A stretch of 64,000 bases of DNA from Coleophoma eucalyptorum (lineage: Eukaryota; Ascomycota; Leotiomycetes; Helotiales; Dermateaceae), in assembly GCA_026120035.1 (NCBI GenBank), contig JALRME010000004.1:930001-994000 (forward strand), written 5' to 3'. Position 1 is the first letter of the stretch, and each line of letters starts with the position of its first letter. Below the pieces are notes generated by a model, which saw nothing but the letters and a program-made list of their open reading frames with translations, searched no databases and had not been told where the DNA came from. Below, piece after piece: positions 34,247 through 44,777 of this stretch. The translations under genes and the position numbers were made by a program.

Positions 34247-35460
34247 TTATGCACATACGGGATCATCAATAACAATCCCAACCCGCTTACGATAACCATA
34301 CTGTGGATTATGTTCATCCTCCTCAACTAGTTCCGCATGCACCCCTGCAAGACGGAGAACCGAGCGCGCGCTGCCTCTTTCTCTACCTGCCGACGGATAT
34401 ATGCCACCAGAGCAATGTGGTGCGCCCGCGAAGGTTACGAGGTAATATATGGTTGCAGCAGTGGATATGCAAGCTACGATAGCAATGTAATACCAGCCTT
34501 TGACTTCCAGGTTGTCGTCATTCCCGTTCTTGTATGGTGGAATTAGTGGCACGATGACTATGTAGCTATTGAAACATAGGTATATGACTGTCAAAGGCCA
34601 GAACCACCATTTGCGCAGCAAGTTTGATTGCGTTGGCTGACTGGCGTTGGTATGGTTCCAGCGATCGGGCCTCGGAGCAGGTATCTTTCGAGCGTTGAGA
34701 TGCAGATATTTAAGGATTCGCGATTTGCTGTCGAGGAAAAGGAATGGGAACCCGATACTTATGAAAACTGTTTCTGTTTATTAGCATCGCATATGGCACT
34801 ACAATGAGAATACAAACTTCCGACCCAGCCGGCAGCATATGCTTGCAGATTGCCAGGGAAACTGATGGCTTCATTGAGATTTTTAAAGGCAGAGGACGCA
34901 GTGATCAAGGTGACAGAGAATATCCAATGCAACAACAATCCGCCTTGCGGCGTGGGCGAATCCAAAACATTTCCATTGTCGTCTTTTCTTGGCGGGGAGT
35001 TGGAACGCCATAGGCGTGACCATGGAATCATATTGCTCATTCCAATGACCTGCTTCACTAGGGGAGAACTTAGCGATGGTCGTATAAAGATTGTCGAGAC
35101 CTTACCTCTTGCACACGTGTAAGATACCGAAAGTAGGCCTCCGCTGGCTGAAATTGCAATGAGTATAGCCCAAGATATTCGGGCATGATATCCGCCACCA
35201 AAGAACTCGTCCCTAGTTAGTGAAAGTATCCACTGAACGTCGAAGCCGGGAGCTTTACCAAAGGTACCATCTGTGTGGTTGGAAATTCTGTTGGTACAGC
35301 GAGAAGCTTTTTGGATTGACAAATCAGCACGGAAGTCCAATCGATGGTTCTATTGTGGCACTCGAGGGCATGATATTTTGGATTAAAGCCGGGGACTTAC
35401 AAAGATAAAATTGATCAGCATGTACACCTTTCCCAAGCCATAGCGATCATGTCATACGAA
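34247..35460 (-). pseudogene. Amino-acid permease (APC/LAT type) remnant
   Basis: Fragments of a fungal amino-acid transporter, methionine-permease-like, read on the minus strand. Near 35430-35400 is GLGKVYMLINFIF; then TFGKAPGFDVQWILSLT. Next comes RISWAILIAISASGGLLSVS, spliced through ARVKQVIGMSNMIPWSR (intron about 35106-35057), then LHWIFSVTLITAS. The C-terminal helices are in LRKWWFWPLTVIYLCFNSY and a tail ending 34247. The first five or so membrane helices are missing upstream, and helices expected between WILSLT and the ISWAIL helix are absent, so two deletions are likely. The C-terminal exons look intact, suggesting recent loss. Exact exon borders are uncertain. Confidence 0.65.
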
Positions 35461-36134
35461 CGCTCGGTAGGCCTTACAGAGGCACTTGATGCTGTCTCAG
35501 AAATAGCTGCGGCAATAGCTCGGAGTTCCTCTGCGGTCCGTTTCGGTCGGTCCCGAGAGCGTGCCATGCTAAAAATACCAAACAATTTTCGAGATAGAAC
35601 CTTAGGTTGTAGAGACAAGTATACGGAAGAAGCTTTGCTATTTGTACCCAACTCAGCTGGAGAATACCACATTTTAAGATGTTTGTCTCTTGGAAACGTA
35701 AAATCAAGCAAGGTATCGGTCTTGAATGACTAGGTACTGTTGGACCGTGCGGCACGGCGTCGCGGCGCGCGACAGCTTCGACGTAGCATGCTAGTGTCTG
35801 GCGGTTTACCAGGGTACTTCACCAGCTGGTAAGCCTGGAGGTAGGTAATTATAACTTGTAGATTATGTTGTGATACCTATATCCTCGTTCTGAGATCATG
35901 TTAGGGCTAAGCTAATTTTGGTTAGGACGGATTCTAAGCGATTTCAGAAGAAAGTATTTCCAAACCTTAAAAATGATAGACGTACATCCTAGCTACTCTA
36001 AATGCATGCTACAGCTGCTATGTACATAAGCTACAACTATCGTAAAGAAACATTGCTAATATATACGAACTAAGAGCTTAGATTTCAAGGCGATTGAAAC
36101 AGGTAAAAGCAAAATAACACACAGTATATTTGAG
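35461..36134. other. Spacer upstream of permease relic
   Basis: A minus-strand open frame here (start 35568, MARSRDRPKRTAEELRAIAA) is short and unrecognised. It does not supply the missing permease N-terminus. A GC-rich patch lies near 35750-35785. Nothing else seen. Confidence 0.35.
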
Positions 36135-36161
36135 TGGATTATACCACTAAACCACAAACGC
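36135..36161 (-). pseudogene. tRNA-Gly 5'-half fragment
   Basis: 27 nt match the first 27 nt of the two neighbouring tRNA-Gly genes with a single difference (TATAATCC for TAAAATCC). It then diverges before the anticodon arm. It lies 133 bp from the matching end of the next copy, the same spacing as between the two whole genes, so it is the decayed third unit of a tandem array. Confidence 0.85.
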
Positions 36162-36198
36162 TTGAAAAGCGGATCGAAGCAAATATATCTTTTGGACT

Positions 36199-36294
36199 TG
36201 CGTTCGCCGGGAATCGAACCCGGGGCCCATCGATGTTGAACACCCTCTGAAGAGGAGATGGCAACGATGGATTTTACCACTAAACCACAAACGC
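36199..36294 (-). tRNA. tRNA-Gly(GCC), intron-containing, copy 1
   Basis: 96-nt gene on the minus strand. Acceptor ends GCGTTTG and CGAACGC pair and leave discriminator A. The D-arm/A-box is TGGTTTAGTGG, and the T-arm CCGGGTTCGATTCCCGG carries the B-box. The anticodon stem CATCG/CGATG encloses a loop with anticodon GCC. An intron of about 25 nt follows position 37, with a TCCTCTTCAGAGGG hairpin. CCA is not encoded, as expected for a eukaryotic nuclear gene. The T-run terminator is weak. Confidence 0.95.
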
Positions 36295-36330
36295 TTGTAA
36301 AGCTTGCCACATTAGATATATTGTTCGACT

Positions 36331-36426
36331 TGCGTTCGCCGGGAATCGAACCCGGGGCCCATCGATGTTGAACATTCTCCGAAGAGAACATGGCAACGAT
36401 GGATTTTACCACTAAACCACAAACGC
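36331..36426 (-). tRNA. tRNA-Gly(GCC), intron-containing, copy 2
   Basis: Second 96-nt copy, identical to copy 1 in the mature tRNA sequence as far as I can read. It differs only inside the intron, where GTTCTCTTCGGAGAATG replaces the copy-1 hairpin; paired positions change together. The distance to copy 1 is 132 bp. Same anticodon GCC and internal promoters. Confidence 0.95.
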
Positions 36427-37034
36427 TGTTTGAGGAGCTGTTGTAGCTGCTTGTTGAAGTCTGTATTCTTATCTCCATATATAAAAAAGCCTCTGTTGTG
36501 GCCGGTTCCACAGGTCGGTAGAATTTTGTGTGGGCGCTCAAGGTTTTTATTTGTCAAGCGAGGTTTGTGAATATTGTGCTAGGAAAATTGTGAGAGTTAG
36601 GCGAGGAAGCTGAATTATAAACGAGGTGACAGTTCGCATCTACCGAACGAGCGATTCTGCGTGGAGAGGTCCGTGAAATGAATGAGTCGTCTAGGTACTT
36701 TAAAGGTCCATTTTAAATTATGGAGAAGGCAATCTAGCATGCTAATGGGAGAATTTATGATGGCTATGAAAAGAAAGCACACCAAGGTAACCTATCTCCG
36801 GCCATGTACACACCATCCTGCTAAGACGGGATTTTTATTCGAAGGGATCTTTGTCAAAGAGTTGGCTTAAATAGAAGGCACAGCCTCTTGAATTAGCCTT
36901 TAAAATACATTCCAAAAACCCACGAAAATGCAACCCTCTCGCTGCCAAGCAGGAGAGATTTTGAAACCGTAAGATAGATAATGAGATAATCCACCGGGAG
37001 TTACTGGTTTTCCGTTCTTAACTAAGGCGAATTA
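36427..37034. other. Intergenic, tRNA array to heme oxygenase
   Basis: About 600 bp including the upstream side of the tRNA array and the 3' side of the heme oxygenase gene. A 62-codon frame at 36682 is unrecognised; no gene supported. Confidence 0.45.
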
Positions 37035-38297
37035 TTACTTCACACAAAGGCCAGACCCAAAGGAAAATGATAAAATGATGACAACAAGCAAAATAGCGAT
37101 GCTAAAACCAATCACACTGGCTGTTGGCGTGCCATGTTTGTTGTTCGTCGAGGAGGCTATGAGAGGCGTAGCTTTTCGAACAGTAACACCATATTTTTGA
37201 AGGTGGGTGGCAGTTAAAACACTCCTGATTGTGGTCATCTGAGAAATTGCTTGGGTGCGAAGTTTTCGAATGGCACTTGGTTCGCCGGACATTTTCTCCT
37301 TGGATCGCAAGACTTGAGTCTCCGATACCCACTCCTTTGCAGTAAAAGAACTGTCCTGACTTCTCATTGTTGTCGGCGCATCCACCCTCTTGGTCTCAGC
37401 TATATTCATACCCAAAGATCCGCATTCGTGATCGAGCTCATCAATAAGATCAATCATGAAAGAAAATATGTAACGTGCCTCTTGCACTATCTCCTGCCTT
37501 TCTGCATGAGACAGTAAGGCCTCTGCCTCAGCAAAACATTTCTTGAACTCTCGCTTGATATCCTCATCGTCTTCCTCGCCAGGGAAGTGAAAGAACTGGA
37601 GACCTGGAACTACTGCAAGAGTATGGCTTCGTGGGTCTTTTTCGTGTTGCTTACACGGCGATCTTGTCCAGAATTGAGCCCCAGCATTAGACAAGAACGC
37701 TCTCAGGTGGCGGCCACCGGCGAACAATGCCATGTACATGACCCATGTGTAAGCCACAAGAACATGTGGCTTGGTGCCCACCAATATGGTTAAATGCGTT
37801 ATAAACTCTGAGATTTTGCCGTGTAGAGAGATTTTTTGGAGGTTCTCCTCTACACCTTGTTCAGAGAATCCGGATAATGTCTTTATGTCGGCTCGAAGTC
37901 TTCCAGAGCGTACAAGACTAGGCAAATGAAGTAGAGAAAGGATAGAATACGTCTTGCTGAAGTCTTTGATATTGAACTCGCTTGGCTCATCTAGAATTCT
38001 TTCCCATAACGACTCGAAAGTGATGTACACGGGAGCAATATGAAGCAAGCCGTAGTTATAGGTGGAAGAGTCCGAAGAATATGGCGGCAAGGCGAGCGGG
38101 AGGCGTGCTAGTATCAGGCGATTCAGCTGAGTATGGGATGACCTTGTGGAAATGTTTATTTGTTCCGAAAGAGAATATTTCTCTTCGATTTTGGTACATG
38201 GTAGCATGCAGGAGGAAGGCATTTCGTCTTCAGCCATACTCAGTAAAGATTTTCGCACCCTGTTTTGTTCCGATGTATCGTAAGCTTGGGGCAACAA
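37035..38297 (-). CDS. Heme oxygenase, tail-anchored
   Basis: Intronless, 420 residues (or 400 from the second methionine, 38237, MAEDEMPSS). It cleaves heme to biliverdin, CO and iron. The proximal-ligand helix reads INISTRSSHTQLNRL, with histidine about residue 55. The distal helix is AYTWVMYMALFAGGRHLRAF, whose GG matches the AYTRYLGDLSGG motif of animal and bacterial heme oxygenases. Conserved fungal text such as YGLLHIAPVYITFESLW lies between. A C-terminal hydrophobic helix (VIGFSIAILLVVIILSFSFG, about 393-415) implies tail anchoring, probably in the ER, as in mammalian HO-1. It is divergent from a phytochrome needing biliverdin, so chromophore supply is the likely job; iron recycling is the alternative. 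Confidence 0.85.
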   Translation of the reverse strand: MLPQAYDTSEQNRVRKSLLSMAEDEMPSSCMLPCTKIEEKYSLSEQINISTRSSHTQLNRLILARLPLALPPYSSDSSTYNYGLLHIAPVYITFESLWERILDEPSEFNIKDFSKTYSILSLLHLPSLVRSGRLRADIKTLSGFSEQGVEENLQKISLHGKISEFITHLTILVGTKPHVLVAYTWVMYMALFAGGRHLRAFLSNAGAQFWTRSPCKQHEKDPRSHTLAVVPGLQFFHFPGEEDDEDIKREFKKCFAEAEALLSHAERQEIVQEARYIFSFMIDLIDELDHECGSLGMNIAETKRVDAPTTMRSQDSSFTAKEWVSETQVLRSKEKMSGEPSAIRKLRTQAISQMTTIRSVLTATHLQKYGVTVRKATPLIASSTNNKHGTPTASVIGFSIAILLVVIILSFSFGSGLCVK

Positions 38298-39478
38298 GTG
38301 ATAAGTTGAAATCGAGACGAAAACTCTTCACACGATGTTATCAGTGCCGTAGTTGACTTGAAGGACTATGACGCATTACGCTTAGATCAACGCAAAGCAA
38401 GGTAAACAATAACCTTAGACTGCCTACTGTTTGGAGCTTAATTTTCTTCGGGGTAGGGAATTATCTGTCCTCCTGAGGTGCGTGAGTCGGGGAGGAAGAG
38501 GTATATCCAATCTCTCAAACAATAGATCCAATTGTCCGATGAGGTAGTTCAAAGGACGATCTTTAAGTTCTCGTGGAGTGAGATCCGGCCCTGGTTAGTA
38601 CCCACTTCCCGGTGCCCCGCTGTATCGCATTGTGAGTAAAGGTAGCGCCAGCCTACCAACGACGTTGCAGTCGGTACCTACCTTACTTTTAAGTGTACTT
38701 CACGAAGACGTCGCTCGCTAAGAAGCACGAAGCTTCCAATATAATTAATTACTTCTGCTTGAGTTGCAAACGTATAGCATTGTTGCAAAACCAAGCGGGC
38801 TTTGAAGGAGCTGAAGATTTGGACCACGCTGACAGTCTGGAAGTGTATCCTCTCTGCCACCACGAGCATGAGCATCCGACTTGGCTGAGTGCACGAGCCC
38901 CCATTTACCGGTAGAACGTGGGGGACTAGTCATGCCCCAAGCCAGCGAAGAGAGACCGTGCTCGACGGGGGTGAAGAACAATAGTCGTTTGCGGAGCATT
39001 TTCTGATCTATTGAATCGTATTGTACTTTGTGGTCGATCAATCTCTCGTCAATCGAAGAATTGTACTTGTGATCGTTGATACAGCTCTATTTAACACTGA
39101 TACTAAGTACTAAAGAGGACCGGCTCGGGAGCAAGCATCGCAGCTAATATCTATACAATACTTGAGCTTCCTTGAGTTCCTTACACATCACCTCTTTACA
39201 AAAAGCAAAGAGGGAATCTCCTGCATTACTAGCTAGTGATCAACAAGTGCTCGGATTATTTCCAACAAAAATGACCTGTTACTACTCTTTCTGTGGAGAT
39301 TGTCAGCTCGTTCATCCCATATCTGTGCAATCTGCAAGTTCTCTTTTACATGTATATCATACAAAGATTTTATTTAGTCTCCCTCGGTTCTCCCTGTTGG
39401 TGCTTTCTGAAAAGCTCTTTTAATTTTCTACAGATTTGACAAATTCTCCTTCGAAAATTGTTTCCCCAAGTCACTTCA
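38298..39478. promoter_or_regulatory. Shared upstream region, heme oxygenase / phytochrome
   Basis: A 1,181-bp intergenic region between divergent starts. GATC/CGATC-type sites, the core of White-Collar light-response elements, occur at about 38558-38562, 39035-39039 and 39071-39075. They are short enough to arise by chance. Upstream exons of either gene cannot be excluded. Light-controlled joint expression is a hypothesis only. Confidence 0.4.
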
Positions 39479-42400
39479 ATGCGTGATGCAATGCGACAGT
39501 TGCTGAGCCGCAAGAGTAATACGATGCTGCATGACGGAGAGACTAAGAGCTCAAGGCCTAGTATATCAGTATCACACAAAGATGTCGAAGGATTTCCTAA
39601 TAACAGTTCAAGGGCTAATGCAGATATCATCGAGCTCTTTCCAGGCTCACCAAGTACAAAAAGCGTAAGCTGGGTGAGCACATACTTCACAAAGAATATG
39701 CAACGGCTAATAGAAATGCCCAGAAACTAAACGATGAATACCAGAGTTCACTTAGCAACAATGGTCGTCAAAGCCCTAGGAGCAAAGGTGACTCTGAAAC
39801 AAGACTAGAACGTGATGAGCAACGCAGAGTTTCTGAGAGGTCACAGCTGTTCCCCACGAGACTGGGCCCTCCAAAAGTACTTACTGGCGGCATGGATGAA
39901 AAATCCAGGTTGGCTTATCGTCGATGTGAGGACGAACCAATCCATACGCCTGGAGCTGTCCAGAATTTTGGCGCTCTTTTAGCGCTGAAATATGGTGAGC
40001 ACGGCCGTCTTGAGGTGAGGATCGCGAGTGAGAACAGTCGCAAGATTCTCGGGTATGGTCCGGAGCAGCTATTTGAATTACCGTCTTTTCTTGATATCCT
40101 AAAGGAGGATATGCGTGAGGAGATGGTTGCACGCGTTAACCATGCTCTTAGCGAGGTGAGCATGGAAGATACCCGACTGGACATTTTTCAGGTGGTTCTT
40201 ACTTATCCATTTGAACCCGATACACGGCTGTGGTGTGCTCTACACCTTGCACCAAGCTCCAAGTCTCTTGTGATATGCGAGTTTGAGGAGTACTTAGATG
40301 CCTTTCGAAGGGATGCCGAAATCGCCAAAATGTTGCCAGTGAAGCCAGTTCGCTTAGGCTACGAAGTCTCAGAAGAAGAGTTGAAGAAAAGTACAACCAG
40401 TGCAAGTAAACCTCTCTTAGGAGTCGAGATTACGCGGCAGAAGCAGAAACAACAGTTCTCGACTCTAGATCTTTTCAACATCATGAATCAAGCTCAGAAG
40501 CAGATTGTGGGTTGCAAAACCGTGCAAACAACTTTTGAGGTTGTTGTAGGTCTCATTTCGGAACTGACTGGCTTCCACCGAGTCATGTTCTATCGTTTTG
40601 ATTCCCAAAAACATGGCTTTGTAGAAGCCGAGCTTCTTGACCCTAGAGCAAGTGCTGATGCGTATCGAGGTAAGTTATCGGTCAGACTTCTTTAACCGTG
40701 TCTACTAAATCTTGGAAGGGCTGCATTTTCCAGCTTCCGACATTCCAAAACAAGCCCGAGAACTGTATAAACTCAACCGTATTCGTTTGCTCCATAACCG
40801 TGAAGCAGATACTGCCAGACTGGTGAGTATAGCATTAGTCTGATTCCTATCGCTTGGAGCTAATTTTCGTCATAGGTGTGCCGAAGTGAAGCAGACTTTG
40901 AGCAGCCCTTAGACCTTACTCATGCGTATTTACGCGCAATGTCACCGGCACATCACCAATACCTCGCAAACATAGGTGTTCGATCTACTATGTCAATATC
41001 CATTGTTATAGATTCCGATCTCTGGGGCCTTATAGCCTGTCATGGATATGGCGAGGTTGGGATGAGGGTGTCGCTCCCAATTCGCGAGCTTTGTCGGAAT
41101 ATTGTAAGTTGGTTAATCAAGACCCACATATCTCTTCAAGTCACTTTCAACGGTTAAGGGAAAGTTTTAATGCAATGCTAAAATGCCTGTGATTACAGGG
41201 AGACTGTGCTGCGGTTCAAATTCAACGTCTTCAAACGGTGCAACGTATGGAAGCTCGGAAGCCCCCTATCGCGACTTCTATTGAAGACCCAGCGGACGTA
41301 CTTGCACTTGTCGATGCAGACTTCGCAATGCTAAGCATAGATGACATAGCACGACCGATTGGTAGACCAGAGCCTTATAAGGAGGCTCTAGCAATATTAT
41401 CCTATTTGCAGTCATGTCACTTCACCAAAGTTCGAAGCTCGCAGAATATCAAGGCCGACTTTCCGGGACTCAGCTACCCTCCTGGATTAAATTCTATCTG
41501 TGGATTGCTTCTCGTTCCATTGAGCGTCGGTGATGGAAATGACTTTCTTGTATTCTTTAGAAAGGGCCAGCAAAAACAAATGACATGGGCAGGGTACGTC
41601 CAAACCCTGGGCCATTTGGCTTAGGGTTGATTTACAGTTTCCATGATACATATCTCCAGACTTGTCTTCCCGGCTCCTATAAGATCATTGGCTTTGGCTA
41701 ACATTGGATTTCCTATAGAAATCCCTACGAGAAAAAGTACAAGCCTGGCACCGATTATCTTGAGCCTCGGGCAAGTTTCCAACGATGGAGCGAAACAGTT
41801 GCTGGCATGAGCAAAGAATGGACTATTGATCAATGTAAGCTTTTCATACAAAACATATTCAAATAATAACAGGAACTCTAGTGGATACAGCGTCAGTATT
41901 GGCAGTGATGTATAGCAGGTTTACCGAGTTTTGGCGGCAGAAAGGGTTAGCAACCCAAACAGAAGACAGGCCTATCAACCAGGTGGATAAGACGTTCAAT
42001 GTTAAAATGACAGGTAAGTTTTTCATCAAAACACACTGTTACATACTGATGCTCTCTAGCCTTAAGAGTTTTACAAGCACTACAGAAAGATGCACAACAA
42101 AAAGCTCTTGACTTGACTATTTCGGTGGATGAAAAGTTGGCCTTCATTGTTAAAGGAAACAGAAGTCGCTTTGAGCATTTGATCGTATACTTTACGAGTA
42201 ATGCATTCAGGAAAGCAACCATTGCAAAGGTTGATGTTCATCTTGTTCGCAACAAGGAAGATATCTCAATTGTTGAACTCAAGTTTCAGGATGCCGGTCC
42301 TGGTATGTCGGAATCAGAACTTGACGTAGGTAAATATTTCTACTTACCAACGGAAACGCTGACACCTATTCTAGGACACTTTTAATGCATTCGAGCAAGG

Positions 42401-43501
42401 TCAAAGACATTCACAAAGTCAGAATGCGACAAATGGGGAAACGAGTGATGATATCGGGGTCATCGCTCGGTATGTGCGAACATTGCATGGCCAGATCCAG
42501 GTGACGAGTGAGTTAGTAAAAGGTACCACCTTTACTGTTGAGCTTAGATTTGAGCACGTACCCTCATCAGATGGCTCAAGAACCCGAAAGTTTCGCAATC
42601 TCTTTTTGCCGTCAAATGGCTTTAAAGGTGTTTCTTCAAGTATGCCGCCGTCCACGAAGACTCCCAAGCCAATCTCGAATGATATCCAGAGAAAGACTGA
42701 GACGAAGACTCCTAGTGAGGTAATTTTCACCCCAAACCCACCTACTCAACCACCCCACAGAGCCGTAAGCTCGGGGTCATCCGATCATACACCTAGTCTT
42801 TGTGATTCAAAAGACGAGACCACTGTACAACATCCAGAGATGGAAAAGGACAGCCCGAGCTCTCCATCCCAAGATTCTATGCATAACCTGAACCTGCTGA
42901 TAGCAGAAGATGACCCCATAAGTCTGAGAACCTTGGATGAGAGGCTTTCGCAATGGGGCCATACGGTAGAGATTGCGTCAAACGGACAAGAGTGCTATGA
43001 TCGATTCATGGCATTGGGCTCGTCAAGAGTAGATGCCATTCTTATGGACTTAAAAGTAGGTAGCCATATCAAAGCACTAATATTTACCACTGTTCATGCT
43101 AATTGTTAGCAGATGCCGTCAGTAGATGGCACTTTGTCAACAAAATTAATACGCTTTATGGAGACGGAATCGATGAACCGCAATAGATCTAGTGCGCAAG
43201 ATCAGCAGAGCACCAAGCAGAGGGTACCCATTATTGCCGTTTCTGCATCACTATATGAAGAAAACCGATATGATTACATACAGAATGGGTAAGTTATTAT
43301 ATTTGTACTTACTAACATAGAATTTCTTCTGCAAGTGCGGATGCTAACATTATCTCAATTAGTTTTGACGGCTGGCTTCTGAAACCGATTGACTTCCGTA
43401 GGCTTGATCTAGTACTTGAAGGAGTCAAGAACCCAAAGTACAGAAGAGAAGCTTTGTACACTCCGGGCCAGTGGGAAAAGGGCGGCTGGTTCTTACCTTG
43501 A
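39479..43501 (+). CDS. Fungal phytochrome, hybrid histidine-kinase type without H-box
   Basis: Eleven exons (39479..39664, 39724..40669, 40719..40822, 40876..41103, 41199..41593, 41719..41834, 41882..42013, 42060..42325, 42375..43055, 43113..43288, 43363..43501) encode about 1,122 residues; every join keeps frame. RRCEDEPIHTPGAVQNFG puts the biliverdin-binding cysteine near residue 130, ahead of the PAS domain. The GAF domain has FPASDIPKQARELY (across intron 2), SPAHHQYLANIGVRSTMSIS and LWGLIACH; a PHY region follows. ATPase remnants are TSNAF, DAGPGM and KGTTFTVEL. The receiver has EDD, ILMDLKMP (Asp near 1016), SAS and KPIDF. The dimerisation/H-box helices are missing. The 5' end is the least certain part. 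Confidence 0.93.
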
Positions 43502-44777
43502 TTCTTAAAACAGCAAATATCTTTTAATCATAAGATCTTCTCAGTTCGTCATTTCATCGCTGAGAACTCAGTGAGATGTTTGCACTGAGTGGTTAAAACT
43601 TTAACTTTTAGGTTGCATGCATGAACCTGGGCACAAGAATAACAAATCACAAGTTCGCAACACATAGGAACAGTAATAGGTTCATGGAGAAGACCGCACC
43701 AAGAAGTCGTCTTTCGGGAACGGGACAAAGCAGCGCCTTGTCTAGGCTAAGCTGTTTTTAAAGAAGACCATTGTCGAAACCTACCGCCAAGAAAATTGTT
43801 ACGAGTGAATTGTTCTAAGCCGAGCATTGGCACCCCCCTTGGAAAGTATGGATTCATCCTAGTAAAGAATTATGGGGAACCAAATCGTCTGATAATTTCT
43901 GATTACAGCCACATAATCTATATCTCATGGTATTGATGTAGAAGATGCTGATCATATTGAACAGGGTTTCAAACTTCAGGGAAGTGGGCCACTTGATACA
44001 ATACTACAAACCTTATTGTTTAATTTAGCAGATCCCCTCCCCTAGAGATGGATCTGATTATCGGTTAAATTGATACAAGAGAAAAGCTACTAGAGAGCCA
44101 CAAGGTTCAAGGTTGTCATAGTATACTTCTGCTATCGTTCGTAGTTCTCCAACCCGCAATCTCATAACGGGGAATACTCTCCACAAGAAAAGCTTGAGCG
44201 AGCCTCAAAATTTTCCTAAAGAGTCCCCACAGTAATGATGGGCCCCTATGGTCAGTCTGAAAATCTCGCCTTGGGAATTTATAACACGAAAGTTTCACTG
44301 CGCTTAGCCTCATCATTTTAGGCAGTCATGCATATAAGAGATATAGGAACTGAATATGATCAAGGAGATTTGTAACTGAATTGACTAGCCAACTCTAAAT
44401 TTATAACCTCTAATTTAATTGCATTGAAATCATATACTCAAGAAGTGAATTGCAGACTCGCTCTAACCAAACAAGTTGTCATGCGCAGTTGCTTAGAGGC
44501 GAAACAACATGCACCCACTAGCACCTACTTTCCAGGGCAACCACGACCCGCCTTTCTCGAGATGGAGCAGCAGTCGGCGTTCTACATCGAATTAGCCAAG
44601 ATCAGCACAAATCTTAGATGTTAAAATCTTACGCAATCGGCATAGGTAACCCCCATGCTAGGGCAAAAGTCGATGATGCGGCAGGTTAAATTGGCTTCCA
44701 AAACGTCCGCTTGACGCCTGCAGGCATTGATAGTAGATAAGCAGCAGTCGTTTGCTGCCGTGCACTAATTATTATGG
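43502..44777. other. Intergenic, downstream of phytochrome
   Basis: About 1.28 kb, AT-rich. Short frames at 44116-44316 and 44424-44624 have no recognisable content. No gene supported. Confidence 0.45.

Noticed and set aside
36056..36541. 161-codon minus-strand ORF
   Set aside because: It runs straight through both tRNA-Gly genes; its repeated peptide is the translated tRNA repeat, not a protein.
38693..38914. 73-codon ORF between heme oxygenase and phytochrome
   Set aside because: No similarity or promoter context, and equally long frames exist on the other strand; treated as intergenic.
42419..42730. 103-codon minus-strand ORF
   Set aside because: Lies within a phytochrome coding exon; antisense shadow.
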